The translations under genes and the position numbers were made by a program. From DAINPP01 sp963667315 (GTDB taxonomy: Bacteria; Thermotogota; Thermotogae; MWEM01), in contig OY763325.1 of the NCBI GenBank assembly GCA_963667315.1, forward strand, positions 1,302,001-1,366,000: a stretch of DNA of 64,000 nucleotides, in the 5' to 3' direction. Under the pieces are notes generated by a model. That model ran no database searches and was not told the DNA's origin. It was given only the letters and a program-made list of their open reading frames with translations. Shown in pieces: positions 25,765 through 35,725 of the stretch. How positions within the stretch are numbered: the stretch's first letter is position 1; every line of letters starts with the position of its first letter.

Positions 25765-26028
25765 GCACAACATATGCCCAAAAACCCCCATAGATATACA
25801 TCATTCATGTTGAAACAGCTTAAATCCCCTCTCCTGTTTTTCGAAGGAAAACCACAGCATTATAAAACACAGCGTCAAACCTCAAATTATTCCAGCAGAA
25901 AAAAATCCCCCCTGTTGAATTGAAGCGGAAATGCTTGTATAAAGTCTGGTAATTTCAATGAATCCAAATCAAATATTGTATACTTAATTATACTATTAAA
26001 TCATCACTCATCGAGAGAAGGAGAGAAA

Positions 26029-28542
26029 ATGATGGACACGATCACCCTAACGGCAATAATCCTGATGACAGCTGGAATCATAATCTTCCTGTACAAGTAT
26101 ACCATCTCAAAACAACGTCTGCCATACGACAGTAAAATCAACAGTGAACTGATTATCACGGGTTTTGTTTACAACGCGCTTATAGCAATTGCATTTCTTG
26201 TTATTGAATCATTTGCACTGAAAGGCGATGCAATTTCAAACCTTCAATCAAGACAATTGCTGACAGATATATTGCATTCGGTCATTTTCTTCGGTGGTAT
26301 CTTTTTCATCATGCGGCAAAGGGTACTTAAACCAATGCATTATATCAACACATATGACATTGTGATCTATTCTCTCTGTATCGGGATCGGGATTGCAGTG
26401 TCCAATATTCTGTTTGTCGTTTTAATTCGGGACGGATTGAACATGATTCGTTTAAGTGTTTCTGCTGTTCTTGTTCCAATAAGTTACATGATGGTTTTTG
26501 CATTTTTTTTGATCAAAGTCATTGAAGGAGAGAAAAAATCACTATGTTGGACTTTTCTTTTACCGGTTGTAATATTATTTGCAGATGATCTTCTGTGTAG
26601 AAATGATTCATGGGTCGGAATCATTAGTCACATCATACTCTATTTAGTCTTATGCGGTATTTGCATGTCACTTTTTTTCAATTCAGTTCGAAAAAACGTT
26701 CAATTTGAAGGAATAGACACTTATGAGCAAATGGAACATTTTGAAAATAAAAATACGTTCAAAGAAACGATTTCATATTGGTTTGATAACTTCATGTCAC
26801 ATGGCAAGATCGCTCTCGCCGGCCTGCTTCTGACCATCGGGTTGATCGTCGTCGTGCTCGTCACTGCCGTTATTCTCACTGAAACGCCTGAAATTACAGA
26901 TGGTGAGATAGGACGGACGATGTGGTTGAGCTTCATGCGCGTCCTTGATCCTGGAAACGTGGCAACTGATCCCGAGTACAACAATCCCAAATTTGTCTTG
27001 ATCACAACGATCGCAACCTTTGTAGGACTTGCACTCGTTGCTACATATATCGGTATGGTTTCCGGCGGATTTGGATCACGTATCGAAAGACTTCGCGAGG
27101 GGAACTCTAGGATCCTGGAAAAAGAACATATATTATTTATAGGTTTCTGTGAGGATACGCTTTCCATCATCGACAATCTGATGAAATTTCATAAGGGAAA
27201 GGAGAGCCTGAAGATTGGCATCGTTTCCGGTTTGAGCAGAAAAGAAATGGAGGAACGGATTAGTGCGTATAATCTGATTGAAACACATCATCGTATCATA
27301 TGCCGTTCAGGAGATTTGGAGAGTCGAACGACATTGATGAACATGTCAATTACAACTGCATCCTGCATTGTAATCATCGGAGATGAACATGACGATAATC
27401 TCCGGATTGCAATGATGGTCAGCGACATTCTCAGCGCAGAACGCTTCAACGATATTGATATTCTGTTGCAAATTGATAGAACCAATGAAGATTTGCAGAT
27501 CGCTAGAAATACCTTCGGGAGAAGAATGAAGATTTTCTCAAACCGGGAGATTGATTTCGATCCGTTGTTAAGAGGCTTTATGTTAAAAGAGTATCTAAGA
27601 CTTTACGGTAATCTGATCGGTGTAGACGGGGATTTGGTTGTTTCACTGGCACAGGAAAAAGAGTGTATCGGAAAGACTTTTGGGGAGATTATCAACGGAT
27701 TTATCTATTCTGATGTGATCGGTCTTGTGATAGAAAACAGGATTATCCTTAACCCGGATAAGACTATCGTGATAAAAGAATCCCATAAATTGATCTTATT
27801 AGCACCAGCCGATACGGAACCGGATTATATCTCACCGGCAAAAGTATTTCTTCCTCAAAAAACAGAAAAGTTGGAGAATTTTGAGTTCATTCGCGAATCC
27901 GTCAAGACGGTGCTCCTTATCGGAAATGATTCAGAGGGCATCTTGACGACTCTCATGGAAAATCATTATCCGGATGTTATGTTGCTCAAGTTAATTCCCT
28001 CAAACATTAAATCAGTTTTAAAAGAGATCGATATCGCCATGAACAAACAAATACCTGATGTTGTTGTGTTTATGAATTTGGATTCGGAAGACCCCGAAAA
28101 AGACGATGATTTGTGCCTGAAATTGGCTGCTTACTTGGATTCAAAGTTCAACAGAAAGGAAAACAATTATGTCACTGCTGCATACATGCATTCCTCTCAA
28201 AACACAAAATTTGTCTATGAGCTCGATTATATTGATATGGTTTTTAACAATGATAACAGCAGAAAGATCGCCTTGAAAATATCCGATAGCACCAATATGA
28301 TTCTGCAGGTTGAGCAGAAACTACTTGAGGCAGGAGACAGGATAGGCGCTGTTCTTGCAGAACAGATAACCGGGACGGATGAAAAACGACTGTTTGAAGT
28401 ATACAGAGATTGTGTTGAACAAGATCTGATTCTTGTGGGTTATATCATTCGAGAGGGCGGTTTTTTGAACGTCGTATTGAATCCCAATAAGAATGGAAAG
28501 ATTCGTTTTGATAACGATGACTTGTTATTGGTTTTGAAATGA
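26029..28542 (+). CDS. CASTOR/POLLUX-like ion channel with RCK-type domains and extra N-terminal membrane domain
   Basis: Protein of 837 aa. Residues ~1-230 are a 7-8-segment membrane domain. Residues ~255-345 are the pore module, with the hallmark WLSFMRVLDPGN (~299-310) of CASTOR/POLLUX/DMI1-type channels. Residues ~360-837 hold two TrkA-N/RCK-like Rossmann domains (HILFIGFCEDTLSIIDNL, then SVKTVLLIGNDSEGILTTLM) with intervening TrkA-C-like parts. The family gates K+/Ca2+ flux by cytosolic ligands. The N-terminal domain resembles PrsW-type intramembrane proteases by eye (YDIVIYSLCIGIGIAVSNILF), but the catalytic glutamates are missing. Single gene, GGAGAGAAA ribosome site. Confidence 0.8.
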   Translation: MMDTITLTAIILMTAGIIIFLYKYTISKQRLPYDSKINSELIITGFVYNALIAIAFLVIESFALKGDAISNLQSRQLLTDILHSVIFFGGIFFIMRQRVLKPMHYINTYDIVIYSLCIGIGIAVSNILFVVLIRDGLNMIRLSVSAVLVPISYMMVFAFFLIKVIEGEKKSLCWTFLLPVVILFADDLLCRNDSWVGIISHIILYLVLCGICMSLFFNSVRKNVQFEGIDTYEQMEHFENKNTFKETISYWFDNFMSHGKIALAGLLLTIGLIVVVLVTAVILTETPEITDGEIGRTMWLSFMRVLDPGNVATDPEYNNPKFVLITTIATFVGLALVATYIGMVSGGFGSRIERLREGNSRILEKEHILFIGFCEDTLSIIDNLMKFHKGKESLKIGIVSGLSRKEMEERISAYNLIETHHRIICRSGDLESRTTLMNMSITTASCIVIIGDEHDDNLRIAMMVSDILSAERFNDIDILLQIDRTNEDLQIARNTFGRRMKIFSNREIDFDPLLRGFMLKEYLRLYGNLIGVDGDLVVSLAQEKECIGKTFGEIINGFIYSDVIGLVIENRIILNPDKTIVIKESHKLILLAPADTEPDYISPAKVFLPQKTEKLENFEFIRESVKTVLLIGNDSEGILTTLMENHYPDVMLLKLIPSNIKSVLKEIDIAMNKQIPDVVVFMNLDSEDPEKDDDLCLKLAAYLDSKFNRKENNYVTAAYMHSSQNTKFVYELDYIDMVFNNDNSRKIALKISDSTNMILQVEQKLLEAGDRIGAVLAEQITGTDEKRLFEVYRDCVEQDLILVGYIIREGGFLNVVLNPNKNGKIRFDNDDLLLVLK

Positions 28543-28563
28543 TATTTTTTTCGATTCGAATGA

Positions 28564-29172
28564 TCAGGCATTCGGATTTAATGTCTTTACCATTCCGGTA
28601 TACCCTGTGACCCCTATCTTCGAATGCAGGAATTTGGGAACTTTTTCATGACCGATTTCCCTAAAACCGATATTAGTATAAAGTTTTTTCGCCTTGGGGT
28701 TTTCATCAATGACATCGAGTTTGATACTACGATACCCTTTATTAAAGGCATAACATTCTAATGCATTGAAAAGTGCAGTACCAACTCCTTTTCCTCTGTA
28801 TACTGCATCTACAACGATGCCATCCATTAGTAATTGCTTGGCGTCGAGTGCTTTTCTGTCAAAAATAAAGTATCCCAGAAAGCCTTTATAGACACCTTTG
28901 AAAAACCCAAACATTTCGACAAAATCTCGCATTTTTAAGTCAATCAGACTTTTTTCACCAATATGAAAGCCTGCAAGCCCCATCAGATTATTGTCCGAAT
29001 CAACTGCGGATAAGGCATATGAAGGATTAATACCCTTTTCAAACAATTCACTCATGCTGTCCTTATCGGCGATTAATTTGATGAATTTCTTTTCAAAGGC
29101 TTCCGCATAGAGTTGCGCCGCCTTTTTCACATGTTCTTTTGAAATCCCCTCTTTTATGGAAAAACCCGTCAT
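28564..29172 (-). CDS. GNAT family N-acetyltransferase
   Basis: Protein of 202 aa. GNAT core at residues ~110-180: MDGIVVDAVYRGKGVGTALFN (acetyl-CoA loop RGKGVG), then LDVIDENPKAKKLYTNIGFRE, the usual C-terminal motif. Substrate unknown. The ATG at 29172 leaves room for the GAGG site, which an ATG at 29181 would touch. It starts 12 nt after the EAL gene stop, in the same operon as the upstream dCache-EAL protein. Converges on the ion channel gene. Confidence 0.85.
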   Translation of the reverse strand: MTGFSIKEGISKEHVKKAAQLYAEAFEKKFIKLIADKDSMSELFEKGINPSYALSAVDSDNNLMGLAGFHIGEKSLIDLKMRDFVEMFGFFKGVYKGFLGYFIFDRKALDAKQLLMDGIVVDAVYRGKGVGTALFNALECYAFNKGYRSIKLDVIDENPKAKKLYTNIGFREIGHEKVPKFLHSKIGVTGYTGMVKTLNPNA

Positions 29173-29183
29173 TTTGATCATCC

Positions 29184-31895
29184 TCAGTTTTTAATGTTCT
29201 TTTTCAAATATGCAATAAACGCTTCCAGTTCCAGCGGCTTACTGTAATAATATCCCTGAACAATGCTGCAACCAATATTTTTCAGATAATCAACCTGTTC
29301 TTTCGTTTCAGCACCTTCAGTCAGAACTTCCAGTTCAAGGGACTTCGCCATTTCAATCAGGATCTTCGCCAATTTGCCATCATCATATTCAGGATAATTC
29401 TTAATAAACGTTCGATCAACTTTGATCTTGTCAATCGGCATCGTATTCAGATAAGACATTGATGAATAACCGGTTCCAAAATCATCAATTGCGATCGTAA
29501 TACCACTATTCCTCATCTTCTCCAATATTGAAATATTTCTGGTTTCATTATTCAACAGCAGCCCTTCTGTTATTTCCATTTCAAATTGATGGCGTCCAAC
29601 ATCAAACGCATTTAAAGTTCCATTTAATTTATCCAAAAATCCGCTTTCCTCCATCTGAATCGGGGATAGATTGATGGCACACCTCAAACCGGACATCAAT
29701 TCGTTATAGGTTTTATTCAGATACTGAATATCTTCACAAACCCTTTTAATGACCCAATTCCCTATATCGATGATCAAACGGTTCTTTTCAGCAATCGGAA
29801 TAAACACGGCGGGAGACACAAAACCAAGTTTGGGATTTTTCCATCTCAAAAGTGCTTCCATACCGATCATTCGATTAGTTTCAGAGTCAACCTGCGGCTG
29901 ATAGACAATAAAAAATTCTTCTTTTTCAAGGGCCTGTCGTAAATAGCCTTCTATTTCGTTCTCCTGATTCAATTGTTCAATCATCTTCTCTGAAAAAAAG
30001 GCTATTTCGGATGAACGTCTGAGAGCTGACCATTCCAATGCAATAATTGAATTTAAAAGCAGTTTTTTTACATCATCCGCATCGTTCGGCCAATAAGAAA
30101 CACCAATACGTATTTTAAAGAACATGTTTTGTCCTTCAATCTGCATGACCTTTGTGAGTTCTTTATGAACTTTAAAAACATACATCTCAGGATCCATATG
30201 AATATGTTGCATGTCAACAATGACCGAAAAGAGATTTCTACCGGTTTGAGCAACAAAGTCCTCTTCATGGATTAACGGTTTTATCAGATCAATAAACAAT
30301 TCGGAAGTCTTTAACTCTTTGTCCCGGAACATTGAAATCAGCTGATTGTAATTTTCGATCGTAATATAGAGAACCATAAAACTAAATTGTTTATTTTGAA
30401 TGGTCTTATCCAGAAGTTCCAGCATCATTTCTTCGTTCGGCAGTGTAAAATTCCCATCCGAATACTTTAATGAATCAAAACAGTCACTTTTCCGTTTGTT
30501 TGTGGAAAGATCAGAAAAGATACCAATATAACTTTGTGTCCCGCCATTTTTATCTTCAACGGCAATAATTTTCAGTTTTTTCGGATATAACAAACCGTCC
30601 TTTTTCTTATCCCACAGCATGCCTTCCCAATAGCCTTCTTCGCTGATGGATTGCCACATCTTTTTATAAAAACTGTCGTCGTGTTTTCCCGATTTAAATT
30701 CAGAGGGTTTTTTACCGATAACTTCTGATGAAGAATAGCCTGTTGCATTTTCATACGCTTCGTTGATATAGATAATCGTTGTATCTTTTTGGGTTATAAT
30801 CACCGCATCATTCGTTGTTTCTGCTATTTTCCTTGTAATCTCAAGCTGATTATCCTTTCGTTTTAACGTTTCAACAATCATAGCGATGATAAAAGTAAAG
30901 ATTATGATCAAGAGGAATACAAATACATTGTTCGTTAAAAATATCTGATTCATGATGGAAGACATAGAAAATAAAGGCGTCAAATTCATTTCACGCACCA
31001 GAATCCATTTTTCATCGTAAGTCGTATTGATTTGTTTTACCGGTTGCAAAACATCATAATAGGTAATCAGTCGATTATCCGTAACCTCACTTCCATGATC
31101 ATTTCCCTGCAAAATCTCCCAGATAATTTCATCTTCATCACTCATGCAAAGTGAAGCATTTTCATCAAACATGAATGAGAAATTCATCTCTTCCTGATGG
31201 TGGAGGATAAACTCACCATTTTTATTCAAAACATAATATTTTGAATCTTCAATCTTCTCGTATTGGTATTTTTCGGATAAAATGTCCACAAACGAATAAG
31301 CGAGATAATTGATAATCAACATCCCAACCTTTTCTTCTTCAGAATTTATAATAGGCGTTGAAAAACGAATCGTTGGTTTGTAAGGCACTTCGATTTCTCC
31401 GTTTTCCATATTGAGATCAAATGGAGAAATGTAAAAATCACCGGCACTTAACATCATCGTACCGGTAAAATAATCACGATCACCTTTGTTTTGAAGCTCA
31501 TTCTGAGCCGTAAACCAAACATCCTTACCGTTATTGACCCTGATTATTTCATTTCCTTTATTATCAATATATCGCATTTGATCATAATCCGGTTTATTGT
31601 TCATTACCCTGAAAAACATCTCTGATACCGCTTGCTTTGTTTTTTCTGTCGGGTTGTTGACATAATCATTCAGCTCATTTGAATCCCTGACGAGTTTCAT
31701 GTTCTCTTCAATTTCCATCATGTAATTCTTGATATATTGAGCGGTACTTTCATCCCGCATCAGGTTTTCGGTAATAAGATTTTTTATAACATAATTCTTC
31801 TCTACCGATAAATTGTAAATCACAATACCGCACCAAATGATCAAAACCGGTAAAACAATTATGAAAAATCTGCGAAACACATTTTTCTTGATCAA
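29184..31895 (-). CDS. membrane dCache-PAS-(degenerate GGDEF)-EAL c-di-GMP phosphodiesterase
   Basis: Protein of 903 aa. Membrane segment ~9-29, an extracytoplasmic dCache-type sensor (~30-310), a second segment (~320-340), PAS (~355-470), a degenerate GGDEF (~485-630) and EAL (~645-900). The GGDEF motif is replaced by TGRNLF, so no cyclase activity is expected. The EAL catalytic set is present: MEALLRW, NLSPIQ, EMEITE, IDDFGTGYSS, KVDRTFIKN, EGAET and QGYYYSKP. It should hydrolyse c-di-GMP in response to an external small molecule. The start is TTG at 31895 behind CAGGAG; the next ATG would remove the first membrane segment. A paralogue lies directly upstream. Confidence 0.9.
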   Translation of the reverse strand: MIKKNVFRRFFIIVLPVLIIWCGIVIYNLSVEKNYVIKNLITENLMRDESTAQYIKNYMMEIEENMKLVRDSNELNDYVNNPTEKTKQAVSEMFFRVMNNKPDYDQMRYIDNKGNEIIRVNNGKDVWFTAQNELQNKGDRDYFTGTMMLSAGDFYISPFDLNMENGEIEVPYKPTIRFSTPIINSEEEKVGMLIINYLAYSFVDILSEKYQYEKIEDSKYYVLNKNGEFILHHQEEMNFSFMFDENASLCMSDEDEIIWEILQGNDHGSEVTDNRLITYYDVLQPVKQINTTYDEKWILVREMNLTPLFSMSSIMNQIFLTNNVFVFLLIIIFTFIIAMIVETLKRKDNQLEITRKIAETTNDAVIITQKDTTIIYINEAYENATGYSSSEVIGKKPSEFKSGKHDDSFYKKMWQSISEEGYWEGMLWDKKKDGLLYPKKLKIIAVEDKNGGTQSYIGIFSDLSTNKRKSDCFDSLKYSDGNFTLPNEEMMLELLDKTIQNKQFSFMVLYITIENYNQLISMFRDKELKTSELFIDLIKPLIHEEDFVAQTGRNLFSVIVDMQHIHMDPEMYVFKVHKELTKVMQIEGQNMFFKIRIGVSYWPNDADDVKKLLLNSIIALEWSALRRSSEIAFFSEKMIEQLNQENEIEGYLRQALEKEEFFIVYQPQVDSETNRMIGMEALLRWKNPKLGFVSPAVFIPIAEKNRLIIDIGNWVIKRVCEDIQYLNKTYNELMSGLRCAINLSPIQMEESGFLDKLNGTLNAFDVGRHQFEMEITEGLLLNNETRNISILEKMRNSGITIAIDDFGTGYSSMSYLNTMPIDKIKVDRTFIKNYPEYDDGKLAKILIEMAKSLELEVLTEGAETKEQVDYLKNIGCSIVQGYYYSKPLELEAFIAYLKKNIKN

Positions 31896-32026
31896 ATTTA
31901 AACAACTCCTGTCAGATTTTATGACGTAAAAAACACAAAAAGTAGATTTCTTGTCTATACAAAAACAGCTTTATCATGATAATTTTATCATTTTAATAGT
32001 TATTACACAAATTGATTCTTCACCCA

Positions 32027-34771
32027 TTACAGATCATCAATCACCTTATCATGTCTTTGATTTCTTAATTTTAAAAATCCAAGAAAATCTTTCAAGATGA
32101 GTGGTTTGCTGTAATAATAACCTTGTATGTAATTACAGCCTATCCGTTTTAAATAATCAACCTGCTCAACAGTTTCCGCACCTTCCATCAACACTTCGAT
32201 TCCAAGAGACTTCGCCATATTAACCAGTATACCGGCAAGTTTCCCATCATCATGATCCGGATAATTTTTAATAAAGGTTCTGTCAACTTTAATTTTATCA
32301 ATCGGAAGTCTGTTTAGATAGGACATGGAGGAATACCCCGTACCAAAATCATCAATGGCAATCTTAATCCCACTATTCCTGATGCGCTCAATATTCCTGA
32401 TATTCTTCATCTCATTTGACAGCAGCATACTCTCCGTTATTTCAATCTCAAGTTGATTATGTCCAACATCGTATTGCCCAATTGTATCGTATAATTTCTC
32501 CAGAAATCCCGTTTCTTCCATTTGAACCGTTGAGATGTTGATGGCACATCTGATCGTCTCATTCAATCCGATAAATGTCCTGTTCAGATATTCTATATCT
32601 TCACATACTTTTCGAATAACCCAATTCCCTATATCAATAATCAAACGGCTTTTTTCTGCAATAGGAATAAATCTGTCGGGTGAAACGAATCCGAGATGTT
32701 GGTTTTGCCACCTTAAAAGAGCTTCCATCCCAACAACCTCATTTGTTTTAATATCAATTTGGGGCTGATAGACCAGAAAGAACTCTTCATTTTCGATCGC
32801 TGTTCTTAGTGCTCCCTCGATTTCATTTTCCCGGTTCATTTGCTCAATCATTTCCGGCGAAAAAAAAGCAATCTCATTTTCCGGATGTAATGAAGTCCAT
32901 TCCAATGCAATAATCGAATTTAAAATCAGTTCTTTTAAATCCTCAGCATCTCGATGCCAATAGGAAACGCCTATTCTCACTTTAAGGAAAATATTCTGAT
33001 CGTTAACGGTCATCACTTTTGTCAGTTCGTTATATATTCTCTGAACGACTTCTTGAGAAGATGCTTGATGATCCTTGATTTCAATAATGATAGAATAAAG
33101 ATTCCTTTCGGTCCGGGCTACAAAATCATTTTCACCAAGTACTTTCTTAACAAGACTTACAAAAGTTTCTGCCGAGTTAAACTCAGTATCCCTAAAAGTC
33201 GTCCTCAATTGATTATAATTTTCTATGACAACCGAAAGAACCATAAAACTAAAATTACCTTCTATCACATTTTTTTTAAGAAGCTCAATCATCATCCCTT
33301 CATTTGGTAATCTCATCTCACCTTGACTGTAATCAAGCACCTGATTATATTTTTCTTTTCTTTTATTTACCGATAAATCCGAAAAAACGCCAATATAATT
33401 GCGAACATACGTCATCGTTTTATCTTTAATCGCAATTATTCTCAGTTTTTTCAGATAAAGAAGACCATCTTTCTTCCTATCCCATAACATTCCTTCCCAA
33501 TTTCCCTTTTCTTTAATATCCTGCCACATTTCCCTATAGAATGCCTCATCCTGTCTTCCCGAATTCAATTCTCCTGGCTTTTTCCCGATTACTTGTGAAC
33601 TTAAGTAACCGGTTATCTCTTCATATGCCTGATTGACGTAGGTTATCCTTGATTCTTCATCAGTGATTAAAACAGCATCATTTGTCGTTTCTGCGATTTT
33701 CCTTGTAATTTCCAGCTGATAATCTCTGCTTCTTAACTTTTCAGAAGTCAAAGAAAGAATATATGACAAAACGAAAATCATAACGAAAACAAGAACATTC
33801 CTCGACAGAATAAGATTACGTATGACACTCTCCACAGACAACAGATTGCTGATATCAATCTCATGAACCAGGATCCATTTCTCCGTATACAGCTCATTGG
33901 CTTCTTTGACATCTTGAAGGACATCATAAAAAGTAATCAGCTGATTCTTCAATTCAACATGACCTTGAGAATTGTTTTTGATGATTGACCATAATTCAGC
34001 ATTCTCTTTCTGCATGGACATTGACTTCATGTCATCAAACATAAAGGAAAAGTTCATCTTTTCATCAGGATGCATAATGAAGCCACCCGTTTTATTTAAT
34101 ACATATACCTTTGATGATTGAACCCGTTCAAATTCATTGTGCACCAAAAACATATCCAGAAAATAATCTGCTTTATAATATACGATAAGCACACCTTTCA
34201 AATCACCCTTGTTGTCGTTTACAGGGGTAGAAAATCGTAAAATCGGTTTTTGAGGCTGTGCCAGTTCTCCATCTTTAAATTTTAATTCCAGTGGTGAGAT
34301 TAGGATGTCATCAAAAGCTGCATCCACAGTTCTTTCAAATTCCGGACTATCCTTTGAAGGGTCTGTTTGAACCAGTGAACTGACGATCAAATCGCCTTCA
34401 TAAGCCACACGAACACTTTCATTTCCTTTATCATCCAGATACCTGACCCGCTCAATGGAAGATTTATTGCGCATAATCCTCAGAAGAAGACCGACAAATT
34501 CTGACCTGGTAGCGTCATTCTCATCGTTAAGAAAATCTGACATTTCATTCGAATCTCTGATAACTTTCAAATTCTCATATATTTCATTCATATGGGATGC
34601 GATCAGAAAAGAGGTATTTTTATCATAAATCACACTTTCACCAACAATTCTCTCAATCGTATATTTTTTTTCCATTACCATATTGTTTATGACAACGATA
34701 CACCACAAAAGCGTTATGGGTATGGCTATCAAAAAAAAACTTCGAATAATCCTTTTATTGAATTCAAGCAT
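32027..34771 (-). CDS. membrane dCache-PAS-(degenerate GGDEF)-EAL protein, paralogue of the neighbour
   Basis: Protein of 914 aa with the same architecture as the downstream gene, and with long near-identical stretches (LEITRKIAETTNDAV, then DDFGTGYSSMSYLN). The GGDEF site reads TERNLY, again inactive. The EAL residues are intact (MEALLRW, EIEITE, IDDFGTGYSS, VDRTFIKN, EGAET, QGYYYSKP). The extracytoplasmic sensor (~30-320) is the most divergent part, so the two proteins probably detect different ligands. ATG start behind AGAGGG. The 131-nt gap to the next gene is AT-rich, without a clear terminator. Confidence 0.9.
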   Translation of the reverse strand: MLEFNKRIIRSFFLIAIPITLLWCIVVINNMVMEKKYTIERIVGESVIYDKNTSFLIASHMNEIYENLKVIRDSNEMSDFLNDENDATRSEFVGLLLRIMRNKSSIERVRYLDDKGNESVRVAYEGDLIVSSLVQTDPSKDSPEFERTVDAAFDDILISPLELKFKDGELAQPQKPILRFSTPVNDNKGDLKGVLIVYYKADYFLDMFLVHNEFERVQSSKVYVLNKTGGFIMHPDEKMNFSFMFDDMKSMSMQKENAELWSIIKNNSQGHVELKNQLITFYDVLQDVKEANELYTEKWILVHEIDISNLLSVESVIRNLILSRNVLVFVMIFVLSYILSLTSEKLRSRDYQLEITRKIAETTNDAVLITDEESRITYVNQAYEEITGYLSSQVIGKKPGELNSGRQDEAFYREMWQDIKEKGNWEGMLWDRKKDGLLYLKKLRIIAIKDKTMTYVRNYIGVFSDLSVNKRKEKYNQVLDYSQGEMRLPNEGMMIELLKKNVIEGNFSFMVLSVVIENYNQLRTTFRDTEFNSAETFVSLVKKVLGENDFVARTERNLYSIIIEIKDHQASSQEVVQRIYNELTKVMTVNDQNIFLKVRIGVSYWHRDAEDLKELILNSIIALEWTSLHPENEIAFFSPEMIEQMNRENEIEGALRTAIENEEFFLVYQPQIDIKTNEVVGMEALLRWQNQHLGFVSPDRFIPIAEKSRLIIDIGNWVIRKVCEDIEYLNRTFIGLNETIRCAINISTVQMEETGFLEKLYDTIGQYDVGHNQLEIEITESMLLSNEMKNIRNIERIRNSGIKIAIDDFGTGYSSMSYLNRLPIDKIKVDRTFIKNYPDHDDGKLAGILVNMAKSLGIEVLMEGAETVEQVDYLKRIGCNYIQGYYYSKPLILKDFLGFLKLRNQRHDKVIDDL

Positions 34772-34924
34772 TTTTTCCCTCTATTTAACTATTTCACAAA
34801 TCAGAGATTATTCTGAAAGGTCCTGATATAACGACGAAAAATCATAAGAGTATGATTACTAAACTCATAAGATATATTATTTGATAATTATAACATGAAT
34901 AATGCTAAAAGGGTACTTAGCCTT

Positions 34925-35710
34925 TCACATCCTTTTAACGATTAAATTCCCGCTTTCATATTTCCTTAAGCCTCTTTTAAAGGTAAAGACGCCGAGTCCC
35001 ATAAATGACACTGCCGCAATAACAAGTATGAAAACACTGAGAAGGTTAAAATCCTTGATGATCGTAATCGGAATAAATGAAAAATACATGCTGGGAATAA
35101 CCGTAAACAGGATTACTCGCACAACCCCTGTAAAAATGGTATGCGGATTCAGGGAAAATGTGAGTACGGAATCCGGAATAACACTTGCCAATGAGGTTGA
35201 ATTTCCGATATAAAACGTCAGTGACTGGAAGATGATATTGAATCCGGTAAAGATGAACGATGCCAGGGTGCAGACTCCCAATAGAATTAGAAAATTCACA
35301 AACGAGGCATACGGCGTAAAGAAAAACAGAATGATGCCGAATATGAGATCACCGAGTGCCCCCAGTGAAATTCTTGACACGAGGATATGGGAGAGCTCTT
35401 CCTGTGGCAAAAGAAGATAGGAATCCAGCTCTCCATTGATGATGATCTGAGACATCTTGAACAGATTACCGAAAAACACGAGTGAGATACCGAATGAAAT
35501 GGTTACAACCGAGTAGACCAGCATCATGTCTCCCATCTCATAATTGTTGATCATGCCAACTTTCCCGAAGAGAATCCACCAGAAAAAGAGCAGAAAGACA
35601 TCATTGATAACCATACCGAATGTCTGTATTAAAAAATTTACCCTGTATTCCATCTGAGCCGACAAATTAAATTTAAAGTATCGCCATATCAATTTCAATA
35701 ATTTTTTCAT
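34925..35710 (-). CDS. ABC-2 family permease (COG3694-like)
   Basis: Inner-membrane protein of 261 aa with about six hydrophobic segments. It begins MKKLLKLIWRYFKFNLSAQM, then EYRVNFLIQTFGMVINDVFLL, the start pattern of the ABC2_membrane_6-type permeases (viologen-exporter-like group). It is the third gene of an ATPase-permease-permease exporter operon and begins 16 nt after the preceding permease, behind GGAGGGGG. The substrate is unknown. Expression is probably set by the leader/attenuator upstream of the ATPase gene (37.5-37.8 kb). Confidence 0.85.
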   Translation of the reverse strand: MKKLLKLIWRYFKFNLSAQMEYRVNFLIQTFGMVINDVFLLFFWWILFGKVGMINNYEMGDMMLVYSVVTISFGISLVFFGNLFKMSQIIINGELDSYLLLPQEELSHILVSRISLGALGDLIFGIILFFFTPYASFVNFLILLGVCTLASFIFTGFNIIFQSLTFYIGNSTSLASVIPDSVLTFSLNPHTIFTGVVRVILFTVIPSMYFSFIPITIIKDFNLLSVFILVIAAVSFMGLGVFTFKRGLRKYESGNLIVKRM

Positions 35711-35725
35711 TTTACCCCCTCCTTC

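Noticed and set aside
25291..25791. 166-codon minus frame opposite the zinc-protease-like gene
   Set aside because: Overlaps the HECHH-containing gene completely, with cysteine/histidine-rich nonsense composition.
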